Shown: piece by piece, positions 8,275-19,427 of the stretch
Layout of the letters: the number at the start of each line of letters is the position of its first letter
How positions within the stretch are numbered: the first letter of the stretch is position 1
DNA from: DAOTUL01 sp034437435
GTDB taxonomy: Bacteria > Chloroflexota > Anaerolineae > Aggregatilineales > Phototrophicaceae
DNA length: 30,275 bases
Direction: 5' to 3'
NCBI GenBank assembly: GCA_964417785.1
Contig: CAYQJO010000024.1
Coordinates: forward strand, 1-30,275
Translations under genes and position numbers: made by a program
Notes under the pieces: generated by a model
Seen by the model: the letters and a program-made list of their open reading frames with translations, nothing else
Told to the model about the DNA's origin: nothing
Database searches by the model: none

Positions 8275-8332
8275 CTTTGTTCCCCGGCAACCTGTATGCC
8301 TACCGATTGTAAGCCGTCCGCCCGGTCTGCGC

Positions 8333-8338
8333 TATAAT
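8333..8338 (+). promoter_or_regulatory. Putative -10 box for the SDR-nnrE operon
   Basis: A perfect TATAAT lies 28 bases before the SDR start codon, which would give a leader of about 20 bases. The closest -35-like hexamer, TTGTAA at 8307-8312, is 20 bases away, longer than normal, so sigma-70 use is likely but not certain. Confidence 0.5.
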
Positions 8339-8366
8339 GGGTTCTTTGCGAAAAAGGAGCTTAGGT

Positions 8367-9161
8367 ATGGACCTTAAACTCAAGGACAAAGTCGCCGTCA
8401 TCACTGGCGGCAGTGTTGGAATCGGGCTGGCGGTCGCCCAGGGATTGGCACAGGAAGGCGTGCATGTGGCCCTATGCGCCCGTAACGCCGAGCGGGTACA
8501 GGCACGCGCCCAGGAAATCGCCGACCATTACAACGTCAAAGCCATCGGCATCGCCTGTGATGTCACCAGTGTGGACGACATCAACCGCTTCACCAGTACA
8601 CTCGAAGAGACCTTCGATGGCGTCGATATTCTCATCAACAACGCCGGAACGGGCAGCGAAGAGACCATCATAGAAGCATCCGACGAGCGCTGGCAGTATT
8701 ATTGGGACCTGCATGTGATGGCGGCCATAAGGCTGTCACGGGGGATCGTCCCGTTGATGCGCAAACGTGGCGGCGGTGTCATTCTCAACAACGCCTCCAT
8801 CTGCGCCAGCCAGCCGCTCTACTACGAACCCATTTATAACACGACCAAAGCCGCACTGGTGATGTTCTCCAAGTGCCTTGCCAACGAACTGATCCCGGAG
8901 AACATCCGCGTGAACACCATCAACCCCGGCCTCGTACTGACACCGGATTGGATCAAGACGGCCAAAATCCTCACCGAAGACCAGGACACCACCTGGGAGA
9001 AATACCTGGATAAAATCGCCAAAGACAACACCCCTATCGGTCGTTTCGCCACACCGGAAGAAATCGCCAACTTCTTTGTCTTCATGTGTTCGCCGCTGGC
9101 AAGTTACTCAGTCGGCTCAACCTATTATGTGGATGGCGGATGGCTGAACGTAACGACATGA
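8367..9161 (+). CDS. SDR-family NAD(P)-dependent oxidoreductase
   Basis: A 264-residue classical short-chain dehydrogenase with a Rossmann fold. The cofactor loop is TGGSVGIG (13-20), followed by NNAG (91-94) and the catalytic Ser144, Tyr157 and Lys161 (IYNTTKAA); it ends in the usual SVGSTYYVDGGW. CARN after the second strand suggests NADP preference by analogy. The ATG at 8367 is chosen over one at 8337 because AAGGAG lies eight bases upstream and the 8337 ATG overlaps a TATAAT promoter box. It is divergent from the galactonate operon and could oxidise a sugar or sugar lactone precursor such as galactose, but SDR substrate cannot be inferred reliably. The stop overlaps the next gene by four bases. 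Confidence 0.88.
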   Translation: MDLKLKDKVAVITGGSVGIGLAVAQGLAQEGVHVALCARNAERVQARAQEIADHYNVKAIGIACDVTSVDDINRFTSTLEETFDGVDILINNAGTGSEETIIEASDERWQYYWDLHVMAAIRLSRGIVPLMRKRGGGVILNNASICASQPLYYEPIYNTTKAALVMFSKCLANELIPENIRVNTINPGLVLTPDWIKTAKILTEDQDTTWEKYLDKIAKDNTPIGRFATPEEIANFFVFMCSPLASYSVGSTYYVDGGWLNVTT

Positions 9162-9886
9162 TGTATCCAATCTACGAAGAACCCATTCCGTACCTGACCA
9201 CCGAGCAGATGCGCGAGGTGGACCGTCTTATGATCGAGGAATACCATATCGAACTCATCCAGATGATGGAGAACGCCGGACGCAATCTGGCGCATCTGGC
9301 CCGCGACCGTTTCTTCGGGGGTGATCCGCACGGCAAAACGGTAATCGTGCTGGCAGGAACCGGTGGGAATGGCGGCGGCGCACTCGTGTGCGCCCGTCAT
9401 CTGTACAATTACGGCACAACCATGCATGTTGTCGTCAGTGCCGAAGACGACCGCTTCACATCAATTCCAGCGCATCAACTCGACATCCTACGCCGCATGG
9501 GTGTTCCCATCAACCGCGAAATCGATTCAACCATTCGTGGCGATCTGATCGTTGACGGACTCATCGGCTACAGTCTGAAAGGCACACCCCGCCAACCCAT
9601 CGCGCAGTTCATTCGCTGGGCCAACCAGAGTGGTATGCCGGTTCTGGCACTGGATGCACCGTCAGGTATTGACACCACCACCGGCACAGTCTACGACCCG
9701 GCCATCCGAGCGACCGCCACCATGACGCTTGCCTTACCTAAAGAAGGACTGCGTGCGGGTAGTGTGGCAGATCAGGTCGGTGAACTCTATCTGGCCGACA
9801 TCAGCGTACCAACCAACCTCTATTCGCAACTCCAATTAACAGTTGGTCCCATATTCGCCAGGAAAGACATCGTAAGATTGCGTTAA
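9158..9886 (+). CDS. nnrE: NAD(P)H-hydrate epimerase (YjeF N-terminal domain only)
   Basis: A 242-residue protein of the YjeF_N/NnrE family, which epimerises damaged R-NAD(P)HX to the S form for repair by the dehydratase NnrD. The Rossmann-like core shows AGTGGNGGGALVCARHL, DLIVDGLIGYSLKGTPR and LALDAPSGIDTTTG, and MRLALPKEG-like TMTLALPKEGL closes the domain. The start at 9158 overlaps the SDR stop as ATGA; in-frame ATGs at 9140 and 9086 inside the SDR gene are less likely. In many bacteria the epimerase is fused to the ADP/ATP-dependent dehydratase; here only the epimerase domain is present and no dehydratase gene is in the window. Coupling to an NAD(P)-dependent SDR is striking but its reason is unknown. 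Confidence 0.85.
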   Translation: MMYPIYEEPIPYLTTEQMREVDRLMIEEYHIELIQMMENAGRNLAHLARDRFFGGDPHGKTVIVLAGTGGNGGGALVCARHLYNYGTTMHVVVSAEDDRFTSIPAHQLDILRRMGVPINREIDSTIRGDLIVDGLIGYSLKGTPRQPIAQFIRWANQSGMPVLALDAPSGIDTTTGTVYDPAIRATATMTLALPKEGLRAGSVADQVGELYLADISVPTNLYSQLQLTVGPIFARKDIVRLR

Positions 9887-9954
9887 CTTGAGGTTTGATT
9901 TATGGCAAACCATTCGATAGGCTAGGTCTGTATGTATAGTGAAAAAGAGGTGGC

Positions 9955-11892
9955 ATGGACAGACACATCTTCATTGAGAATATTCAACCGACGGTGGATT
10001 GTGGCCGGTATCCGGCAAAATTCATCGAGGGCGATACCTGTACTGTAACAGCAACCATTTTCCGTGACGGTCCCGATATTATCCGCGCCGAACTGCGCTG
10101 GCGCAAAAAAGGTAGGCGCAGCTACGAACGGGCGAGCCTGACCCCGGTCAATCCCGGTCTTGACTTGTGGCAGGGCGAGATCACACTGCCTGAACCCGGC
10201 GAATACCAGTTTTCCATCGAAGCCTGGACCGATGTATACGCTGCATGGGTGCGTGAGTTAAGCCGCAAAGTGGAAGCCGGTCGCGTGGAACTGCACAGCG
10301 AACTGGCCGAAGGTCTCATGCTGATCGAACGGATTCATGGCAAAGCCAAAGGCACAGATCGTGAAATCCTGGCAGAGACTATGGCCGTCCTGCAACCCGG
10401 CAGCGATCCCAAACAGGCGTTGGCAGCCGTCTCACGCCCGGATATTGAAGAAATTGCCGAACGTCTCCAACCGCGTGAGGATAAGATTGAGTCAGAACAT
10501 TGCGGTCTGCTGGTTGAACGCGAGAGGGCGCGGTTCTCCACATGGTATGAGCTATTCCCACGCTCGCAGGGCAGCGAACCGGGTAAGAGCAGCACATTCA
10601 AGGACGCTAAAAAACGCCTGCCATATGTCAAAGACCTGGGCTTCGACGTGATTTATCTGCCACCGGTTCACCCAATCGGTCACACCGCCCGCAAAGGTCG
10701 TAATAACTCACTGGTAGCCGGTCCCGATGATCCGGGCAGCCCCTGGGCCATCGGCAACGAGAACGGCGGCCACACCGCCATTGAACCGTCACTGGGTACC
10801 GAAGAAGACTTCGTTGATTACGTCAAAGCGGCGAACGCGATGGGAATCGAGATCGCGCTCGATTTCGCCATCCAGTGTTCGCCCGACCACCCCTGGGTCA
10901 CCGAACACCCGGAATGGTTCTACAAACGGCCCGACGGCACCATCAAGTACGCCGAAAACCCGCCCAAGAAGTACGAAGACATTTACCCCATCAACTTTGA
11001 CTCACCGGAACGCGAATCCCTGTGGGAAGCGCTAAAGGACGCCATGCTGCATTGGGTCAAGCTGGGTGTGCGTATCTTCCGCGTGGATAATCCCCATACC
11101 AAACCCTTCCGCTTCTGGGATTGGGCCATCAAGGAGATCAACAAAGACTATCCCGGCGTTATTTTCCTGGCAGAGGCGTTCTCGCGTCCGGCCATCATGA
11201 AATCACTGGCGAAGATCGGATTCACTCAGTCCTACACTTATTTCACCTGGCGCAACACCAAAGCTGAATTGACCGAGTACCTGGCCGAACTCACGCAGAC
11301 CGATATGGCGCTGTACTACCGGCCCAACTTCTTCGCCAACACCCCCGACATCCTGACGGAATACTTGCAGCATGGTGGCATGCCCGCCTTCAAAATCCGG
11401 GCAATCCTGGCTGGCACACTCTCACCAACCTATGGTATCTACAGCGGATTTGAATTTTGCGAGAATGTGGCGGTCGCACCGGGCAAAGAGGAATATCTCA
11501 ATTCGGAGAAGTATGAGATCAAAATCCGCGATTGGGAACAGCCTGGCATCAAGGACCTCATCCGGCAGGTCAACCAGATTCGGCGCGAGAACCCGGCGCT
11601 GCAAGAATTCACCAACCTGCGGTTCTTCCACGCGGATAACGACAACATCCTGTTCTTCGCCAAAATGACCGCCGATCAATCCAACGTTCTGTTAATTGCC
11701 GTGAACCTCAACCCACATCATGCAGAAGCGACCACCGTCCGCGTTCCGTTGGACGAAATCGGCCTGCCCTGGGCGTCTCGCTATACGGCCCATGACCTTT
11801 TGACCGGTGAACACTATAATTGGGGTGAATGGAATTATGTCCGATTGGACCCGGCCTTTACACCCGCACATATCCTTCGTCTGGAGCGTTAA
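9955..11892 (+). CDS. glgE: Alpha-1,4-glucan:maltose-1-phosphate maltosyltransferase GlgE
   Basis: A 645-residue GH13 subfamily 3 enzyme that transfers maltosyl units from maltose-1-phosphate to alpha-1,4-glucan. Residues 1-110 are the N-terminal Ig-like domain (IENIQPTVDCGRYPAKFIEG), then a helical part and the catalytic barrel with TWYELFPRS, VIYLPPVHPIGHTARKG, ALDFAIQCSPDHPWV, FRVDNPHTKPF and FLAEAFSRP. The nucleophile is Asp378 and the acid/base Glu407. Their 29-residue spacing matches the Asp394/Glu423 pair I recall for the Streptomyces coelicolor enzyme. GAGG/AGGTGG lies just before the ATG. It is six bases upstream of the TreS-maltokinase gene, which makes its donor substrate, so the two form a GlgE-pathway operon. 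No glgB or glgC lies in the window. Confidence 0.95.
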   Translation: MDRHIFIENIQPTVDCGRYPAKFIEGDTCTVTATIFRDGPDIIRAELRWRKKGRRSYERASLTPVNPGLDLWQGEITLPEPGEYQFSIEAWTDVYAAWVRELSRKVEAGRVELHSELAEGLMLIERIHGKAKGTDREILAETMAVLQPGSDPKQALAAVSRPDIEEIAERLQPREDKIESEHCGLLVERERARFSTWYELFPRSQGSEPGKSSTFKDAKKRLPYVKDLGFDVIYLPPVHPIGHTARKGRNNSLVAGPDDPGSPWAIGNENGGHTAIEPSLGTEEDFVDYVKAANAMGIEIALDFAIQCSPDHPWVTEHPEWFYKRPDGTIKYAENPPKKYEDIYPINFDSPERESLWEALKDAMLHWVKLGVRIFRVDNPHTKPFRFWDWAIKEINKDYPGVIFLAEAFSRPAIMKSLAKIGFTQSYTYFTWRNTKAELTEYLAELTQTDMALYYRPNFFANTPDILTEYLQHGGMPAFKIRAILAGTLSPTYGIYSGFEFCENVAVAPGKEEYLNSEKYEIKIRDWEQPGIKDLIRQVNQIRRENPALQEFTNLRFFHADNDNILFFAKMTADQSNVLLIAVNLNPHHAEATTVRVPLDEIGLPWASRYTAHDLLTGEHYNWGEWNYVRLDPAFTPAHILRLER

Positions 11893-11898
11893 TAAAAC

Positions 11899-15240
<3,342 letters not shown>

Positions 15241-15255
15241 TACCTGTATTATATT

Positions 15256-15284
15256 TTGGCTTGTGGGTACACACGGGATACAAT
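15256..15284 (+). promoter_or_regulatory. Putative sigma-70-type promoter for the STAND/BTAD regulator
   Basis: TTGGCT at 15256-15261 and TACAAT at 15279-15284 are separated by exactly 17 bases, 29 bases before the regulator start codon. This suggests the regulator is transcribed separately from the trehalose operon that ends at 15240. Confidence 0.5.
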
Positions 15285-15313
15285 GGTAGTCAGGACAAGA
15301 CAAACCGTGTGAT

Positions 15314-18300
15314 ATGGTCAACCAACGCAACTTCGACATTCCACTGCCAGCCCGCGCCATTGAGCGTGGCGGACTGCTTCGCAAATTGCAGGCGGTGCAG
15401 CAGCACAAAATCACACTGGTCAGTGCGCCACCGGGTTACGGCAAAACCACAACCGTAGCCACGTTCGCACACCAGTGTGAGATACCCTGTGCCTGGCACA
15501 GCATCGAGGAAACAGAGCGTGACCTGCTCACTCTTTACCAGCACAGTCTGCGGGCATTGGAACATGTGGCTCCCGGTATCAGTACGGTCGAGCCACATGA
15601 GGGTGTCCACGAGTACATTTCGCACATCGCCAGCTACATCCGGACGCATGTCAGCGGCCACATTATGTATGTGCTGGACGATCTGCAACTGGTGGCGGGA
15701 TCGCCTTCGATTGGGCGATGGCTGCAAGGATTGGTGGCACAGCTACCTGCCAACTGCCATCTGGTCCTTATCAGCCGGGTCTTGCCAGATTTGCCGCTGG
15801 CCGAATACATCGCTCGCGGTGAAGTTCTCGCCATTGGTCAGGACGAACTGCGCTTCACGGTTGCAGAAGCCGACTTGCTCGCCCGGACGTTCGGCTATTC
15901 GCTGGCGGAGCGGGAGATTCAGCATCGCATCGACAGGCTGGAAGGCTGGCCAGCAGGGCTGGTGTTGGCGCTGCAACCGCTGCCAGCGGAGTTCCAGTTT
16001 AAGGGCGGCCCTGAAGCCGTTTTCGATGCTCTGGCGGAGACCATGCTGCAAAAGCAGCCCCCACTGATCCGCGATTTTTTGCTGTCGTCGTCGGTACTCT
16101 CCCGGCTGACACCCGAACTCTGCACCGAAGCACTTGATCTGCCCAACAGCATCGAACTGCTGGATGCCATTGTACAGCGCAATCTGTTCGCAGCACGAAC
16201 TGCGGGTGGGATCACCTATCACCGGCTGTTCCGTAACTTTTTGCAAACCAGGCTGAGCCAATCCGACTCCGCATTGTATCGCCAGCTTCACACCCAGGCA
16301 GCCCACTGGTTCCAGGTCCACGACGACTACGATGAGGCGTTCTATCATTACATCGCCGCCGAGGCAACCGAGTCGGCTCTTGCTATTGTGGACCGCGTAC
16401 ACCGGACCTATTTCAACCAGGGCCGCTTTGAAACGCTGCTGAACTGGCGCAATCTACTCGGCGATCAAGCCGTGCAGTGTCCGCGCCTCATATACACCTG
16501 TGCCATGATCCACATTGATCGGGCCTATTTCGACCAGGCCGCACATGAACTGATGCTGGCAGAGCAGGTCTTTCGTGTCCATCAAGACGATGACGGTCTG
16601 GCCGATGTGCAGATGCAGCGGGCCATGATTCTGCTGCGGAATGAGCGTTATGACGAGGTGATCGGCTCGATGGCGAATCACGTCTCCGGACGCGCCCGTC
16701 ACCTGCTGGCGCTGGCCTACATGGGCAAGGGGCAGCTTGAAAGCGCCATCCAACATCTTGAGGCCATCGCACCCACCTACGAAGAGGAACAGGATGCCTA
16801 TGCCCTCTCCATCGTCCTGCAAGACCTGGAGGTGGCCTATACCCGTGCCGGACGAATGAACGAAGCCAGCCGGTGCTTGCAGCGCGTGGTTGCCATCCGG
16901 CGGGAACTGGGTCGCCCCGACGCGCTAGCCCTGGCACTCAACAATCTCGGTTATCACTATCACCAGCGGGGCAACTACCGCGAAGCATTCGCCGCATTCG
17001 AGGAAGGGCTGGATGTGGTCTCACAGGTGGCAGACCGGCGGACGGAGTGTTATTTGCTTTGGAGTCTGGCCGATCTTTACCGCGACCTGGGCCACTTTGA
17101 CGAGGCACTGCAACTGTATAACCGTGCCTACGAACTCAGCCAGGAGACCGAAGCCGGTTTGCGCCGGTCCATCACATTGAGCATGTCCACGCTCTATCGC
17201 TGGCAGGGACAGTATGCCCAGGCGGAGAAACTGGCCCGGTCGGCCATCAACGGCCATGCATCCGGATACAGTCTGGCGGAAGCCGCCGCTTTAACCGCCC
17301 GTGCACTGGCACAGGAAAGCCGAGAGGCGTTCGACTATCTGAGACACCTTCAAGCCAGCCTTCACGATCCACAGATTACAATCTGGACTGCTGTTGTCGC
17401 CATCCGCTACAACGACGCACAGACGGCTCAATCATGCCTGAACAGCATCAATCCGGAGGTTGCACAGCCGCTCGTCGCTGAGATTCGCCATTCGTCACTG
17501 CTGCGAGAGTTCATGCAATCACAGCGCGATTATCGCAATCTGGTGCGGATGGCACACCAGGCAGGAACCTCCCGCCGCAATCCCCGGCTCAGCGTCCACA
17601 CAACGACCATGCCCTACAGCCTGCGGGTACATTCGTTGGGCATTGAACGCATCGAGCGCGACGGCGAGCGTATCTCCGGTTCTGCCTGGCGGTCCCATCG
17701 CGCACGCGAGTTCTTCCTCTATCTTGTCTTCCAGAAATCGCAACGACGCGAGGATATCTCACTGGAATTCTGGCCGGAAAGCAGTGTGCGCCGGGTGCGG
17801 TCTAACTTCCATACCACGCTCTACCGGGCGCGGCAGGCTGTTGGTGAGGAAACCATCGTCTTCGACGGCGATTTCTACCGGCTGAACCCTGAGATCGATT
17901 TGCATGTGGATGCGTTTGAACTGCGCCGTCTGGTCCATAATGCCCGTCTGTTATCGCATGCCGATGCCCGTGCCGAAGACCTTAGACGCAGAGCAGTAGC
18001 GCTGTACCAGGGTGAACTGCTTCCCAGCCTGGACGCGCACTGGGTGACAATCCACCGGACGGCCCTGCAGGAGTTGTATATCGAAGCCCTGATGGGCCTG
18101 GGGTACAGCGTCCAGGCTCGCCGCGCCTACCGTGAGGCCATCGAAACCTTCCAGCGCATTCTACTGGTTGATCCGTTCCGCGAATCGGCTTACCGCGCAT
18201 TGATTACCTGCTATGCTGAACTAGGCGAACACCGCAGTGTTCTCTGGCAGTACGAGGAAATGCAGACACTGTTCAAGACCGAACTCGGCATTCTGCCCTC

Positions 18301-18343
18301 GCCCGAAACCCTCTCCTTGATGAACGATCTGCTGCGCTCATAA
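15314..18343 (+). CDS. MalT-like STAND ATPase/TPR transcriptional regulator with C-terminal BTAD module
   Basis: A 1009-residue signal-transduction ATPase. The N-terminal NTPase has Walker A APPGYGKTT (about 38-46) and Walker B YVLDDLQ (about 119-125), followed by a winged-helix/arm region (LEGWPAGLVLALQPL) as in MalT. Residues ~340-740 are helical TPR-like repeats (ALALNNLGYHYHQRGNYREAFAAFEEGL). The C-terminus differs from MalT: a SARP/OmpR-type winged helix (about 775-860, WRSHRAREFFLYLV, SNFHTTLYRARQAVG) and a bacterial transcriptional activation domain (about 870-1009, EAIETFQRILLVDPFRESAYR). It should bind ATP and an inducer, oligomerise and activate transcription. A likely target is the run of small genes just downstream, since a strong-RBS 49-residue peptide gene starts 102 bases after it. 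No good ribosome-binding site is visible at its own ATG. Confidence 0.88.
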   Translation: MVNQRNFDIPLPARAIERGGLLRKLQAVQQHKITLVSAPPGYGKTTTVATFAHQCEIPCAWHSIEETERDLLTLYQHSLRALEHVAPGISTVEPHEGVHEYISHIASYIRTHVSGHIMYVLDDLQLVAGSPSIGRWLQGLVAQLPANCHLVLISRVLPDLPLAEYIARGEVLAIGQDELRFTVAEADLLARTFGYSLAEREIQHRIDRLEGWPAGLVLALQPLPAEFQFKGGPEAVFDALAETMLQKQPPLIRDFLLSSSVLSRLTPELCTEALDLPNSIELLDAIVQRNLFAARTAGGITYHRLFRNFLQTRLSQSDSALYRQLHTQAAHWFQVHDDYDEAFYHYIAAEATESALAIVDRVHRTYFNQGRFETLLNWRNLLGDQAVQCPRLIYTCAMIHIDRAYFDQAAHELMLAEQVFRVHQDDDGLADVQMQRAMILLRNERYDEVIGSMANHVSGRARHLLALAYMGKGQLESAIQHLEAIAPTYEEEQDAYALSIVLQDLEVAYTRAGRMNEASRCLQRVVAIRRELGRPDALALALNNLGYHYHQRGNYREAFAAFEEGLDVVSQVADRRTECYLLWSLADLYRDLGHFDEALQLYNRAYELSQETEAGLRRSITLSMSTLYRWQGQYAQAEKLARSAINGHASGYSLAEAAALTARALAQESREAFDYLRHLQASLHDPQITIWTAVVAIRYNDAQTAQSCLNSINPEVAQPLVAEIRHSSLLREFMQSQRDYRNLVRMAHQAGTSRRNPRLSVHTTTMPYSLRVHSLGIERIERDGERISGSAWRSHRAREFFLYLVFQKSQRREDISLEFWPESSVRRVRSNFHTTLYRARQAVGEETIVFDGDFYRLNPEIDLHVDAFELRRLVHNARLLSHADARAEDLRRRAVALYQGELLPSLDAHWVTIHRTALQELYIEALMGLGYSVQARRAYREAIETFQRILLVDPFRESAYRALITCYAELGEHRSVLWQYEEMQTLFKTELGILPSPETLSLMNDLLRS

Positions 18344-18445
18344 ATTTTTAATATAAAATTAATGTTATTTAAGCGGATTGGTAAGCGTTCCGTTGCACAC
18401 CCCCTGCCATCATAGAGGCAAGGTCAAAGCAAAAGGAGACGCACC
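18344..18445 (+). other. AT-rich leader region before the small peptide gene
   Basis: The 102 bases after the regulator stop begin with a markedly AT-rich run (18344-18373, almost only A and T) in a GC-rich window, then return to normal composition. This could be an UP element or regulator-binding region for the peptide gene, or a weak transcription end. No strong hairpin and no clear -35/-10 pair was found. Confidence 0.35.
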
Positions 18446-18595
18446 ATGATGACAAATACCGCAATCTGGATTTACAGCAACAAACGCCTGTTTATCGCCC
18501 TGACTGTTCTGTTTATGATCGCCGTAATGGTTGCCCTGTTCGTACTGCCTACCGCCATTGTCGAGGCAGGACCGGCTACTGGCGGCACTTACTAA
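18446..18595 (+). CDS. 49-residue single-span membrane or secreted peptide
   Basis: A short gene below the usual length cutoff. It encodes 49 residues: a polar start with Lys13-Arg14, a hydrophobic span from about Leu15 to Ile38 (LFIALTVLFMIAVMVALFVL), then a short tail EAGPATGGTY. AAGGAG lies seven bases before the ATG, one of the best ribosome-binding sites in the window, so the gene is probably translated. It could be a single-pass inner-membrane peptide or a precursor whose hydrophobic part is a signal sequence cleaved after a VEA-type site, releasing a small Gly-rich peptide. It lies between the STAND/BTAD regulator and a leader-like 101-residue protein. I do not recognise a family. A signalling peptide or RiPP-like role is a hypothesis only. 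Confidence 0.65.
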   Translation: MMTNTAIWIYSNKRLFIALTVLFMIAVMVALFVLPTAIVEAGPATGGTY

Positions 18596-18610
18596 GTCGA
18601 GAAAGTATCA

Positions 18611-18916
18611 ATGGCCTCTTCTCATATGCTCAACACAATGGTAATGGACCTGGTCCCCTGGAAACCCTTACTGTTGGGCCAGGGGACCCAGGAATGGTGG
18701 GGATACGTTCTGGGGAAAGACGAAAAACGTCGTCTGGATCACCTGCTGGGTGCGGCACTGCTGGATGCCGCCATCTGTAAGCGGTTGATCCGGGAGAAAG
18801 ACGATGAACTTCTGGACGCCTTTGGAATCTCTGAGAACACAAAACAATGGTTACATTCTGTCGAAGCCGAGTCCCTCACCGATCTGGCACAGGCTATCGT
18901 GTCCCGATCGGCATAG
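18611..18916 (+). CDS. Hypothetical 101-residue helical protein resembling RiPP-leader (Nif11/Franean1_4349-like) domains
   Basis: A 101-residue protein of unknown function. After a ~40-residue N-terminal part rich in Trp and Gly (LVPWKPLLLGQGTQEWWGY), residues ~40-100 form a predicted helical segment. Its pattern, LDHLLGAALLDAAICKRLI, then DDELLDAFGISE, then LHSVEAESLTDLAQAIV, recalls the leader domains of Nif11-like and Franean1_4349-type RiPP precursors, where a LL-D-P-x-x-ALxxFGLS pattern recurs. This resemblance is from memory and untested. No Gly-Gly cleavage site followed by a core peptide is present, so it may be a stand-alone regulator or partner. It lies 15 bases after the 49-residue peptide gene and is probably in the same transcript. 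The ribosome-binding site is weak (GAGAAAG). Confidence 0.7.
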   Translation: MASSHMLNTMVMDLVPWKPLLLGQGTQEWWGYVLGKDEKRRLDHLLGAALLDAAICKRLIREKDDELLDAFGISENTKQWLHSVEAESLTDLAQAIVSRSA

Positions 18917-18922
18917 CAAACA

Positions 18923-18943
18923 GGCCGCAGCCTGACTGCGGCC
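18923..18943 (+). terminator. GC-rich 8-bp hairpin between two small genes
   Basis: GGCCGCAG (18923-18930) and CTGCGGCC (18936-18943) are perfect complements around a five-base loop CCTGA. There is no T-run, so it is not a classical terminator. It may be a processing or attenuation site separating expression of the 101-residue gene from the downstream gene, whose ribosome-binding site starts three bases later. Confidence 0.45.
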
Positions 18944-18956
18944 CCAGGACATGCAC

Positions 18957-19427
18957 ATGATGGCTGCACAAACACTCAAAGTAATCCAGAGTCCGACATC
19001 CATCCGCGACCTCGTTGTCATGGACGATACGGGCAACATCTTCATCGGCAGTGGTTCGATTGTAAACCGGTGGTACCAACTGATCCGTACAAATGTACTG
19101 GGGATGCGCCACCCTCACACCCAGATTCATCTGGCCTACCCGGAAGATAGCGTCCAGGATTATGATGCACTCGCGGCAGAGGGAGCAGAGATTTTCATCT
19201 GGAACACCCATACCAGCCTGCCCGGCAGCCATCTGAAGCATGTCATCGTCCCGGAAGACCATGCACTGGCTCAGCAGCACTTCTTCGTGGTCGATACTCC
19301 ATCGTATGCACGAGCATTGGTAACCTGGGAAGTCAGCAATGTCGATGGCTATAACGGTGTGCTGGTGACGAATCCGGATCAAGTCCACCGGTTGTGCGAC
19401 CTATTGATCAATGTTATTTTCGGGTAG
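18957..19427 (+). CDS. Hypothetical protein with PLD/TrmB-sensor-like fold, no DNA-binding domain
   Basis: A 156-residue protein of unknown function. Its pattern, an N-terminal strand-helix with IQSPTSIRDLVVMDD, a middle region EGAEIFIWNTHT, then QQHFFVVDTPSYARALV and a final GVLVTNPDQVHRLCDLLINV, resembles the PLD-like ligand-sensing domain attached to TrmB or LuxR-type regulators. There such a domain ends in a GVxVTDPxLV...LFxxLW motif. The match is by eye. No helix-turn-helix, signal peptide or catalytic HKD motif is present, so it would be a sensor without output or a partner for the large regulator upstream. The ATG at 18957 is chosen because AGGA lies seven bases before it; the ATG at 18951 is too close. 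It follows a GC-rich hairpin. Confidence 0.65.
   Translation: MMAAQTLKVIQSPTSIRDLVVMDDTGNIFIGSGSIVNRWYQLIRTNVLGMRHPHTQIHLAYPEDSVQDYDALAAEGAEIFIWNTHTSLPGSHLKHVIVPEDHALAQQHFFVVDTPSYARALVTWEVSNVDGYNGVLVTNPDQVHRLCDLLINVIFG

Noticed and set aside
8337..8366. Upstream ATG of the SDR gene as its start
   Set aside because: It lies inside the TATAAT box and lacks a ribosome-binding site, while 8367 has AAGGAG.
9892..9911. GGTTTG/CAAACC hairpin after nnrE as a terminator
   Set aside because: Only six base pairs, half of them A-T, an eight-base loop and no T-run; could arise by chance and glgE may be read through.
9935..9940. TATAGT as a -10 box for glgE
   Set aside because: Position is suitable but no acceptable -35 lies 16-18 bases upstream; too weak to list as a feature.
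18344..18373. AT-rich run after the regulator as an intrinsic terminator
   Set aside because: The only inverted repeat there is a five-base A/T stem, too weak for termination.
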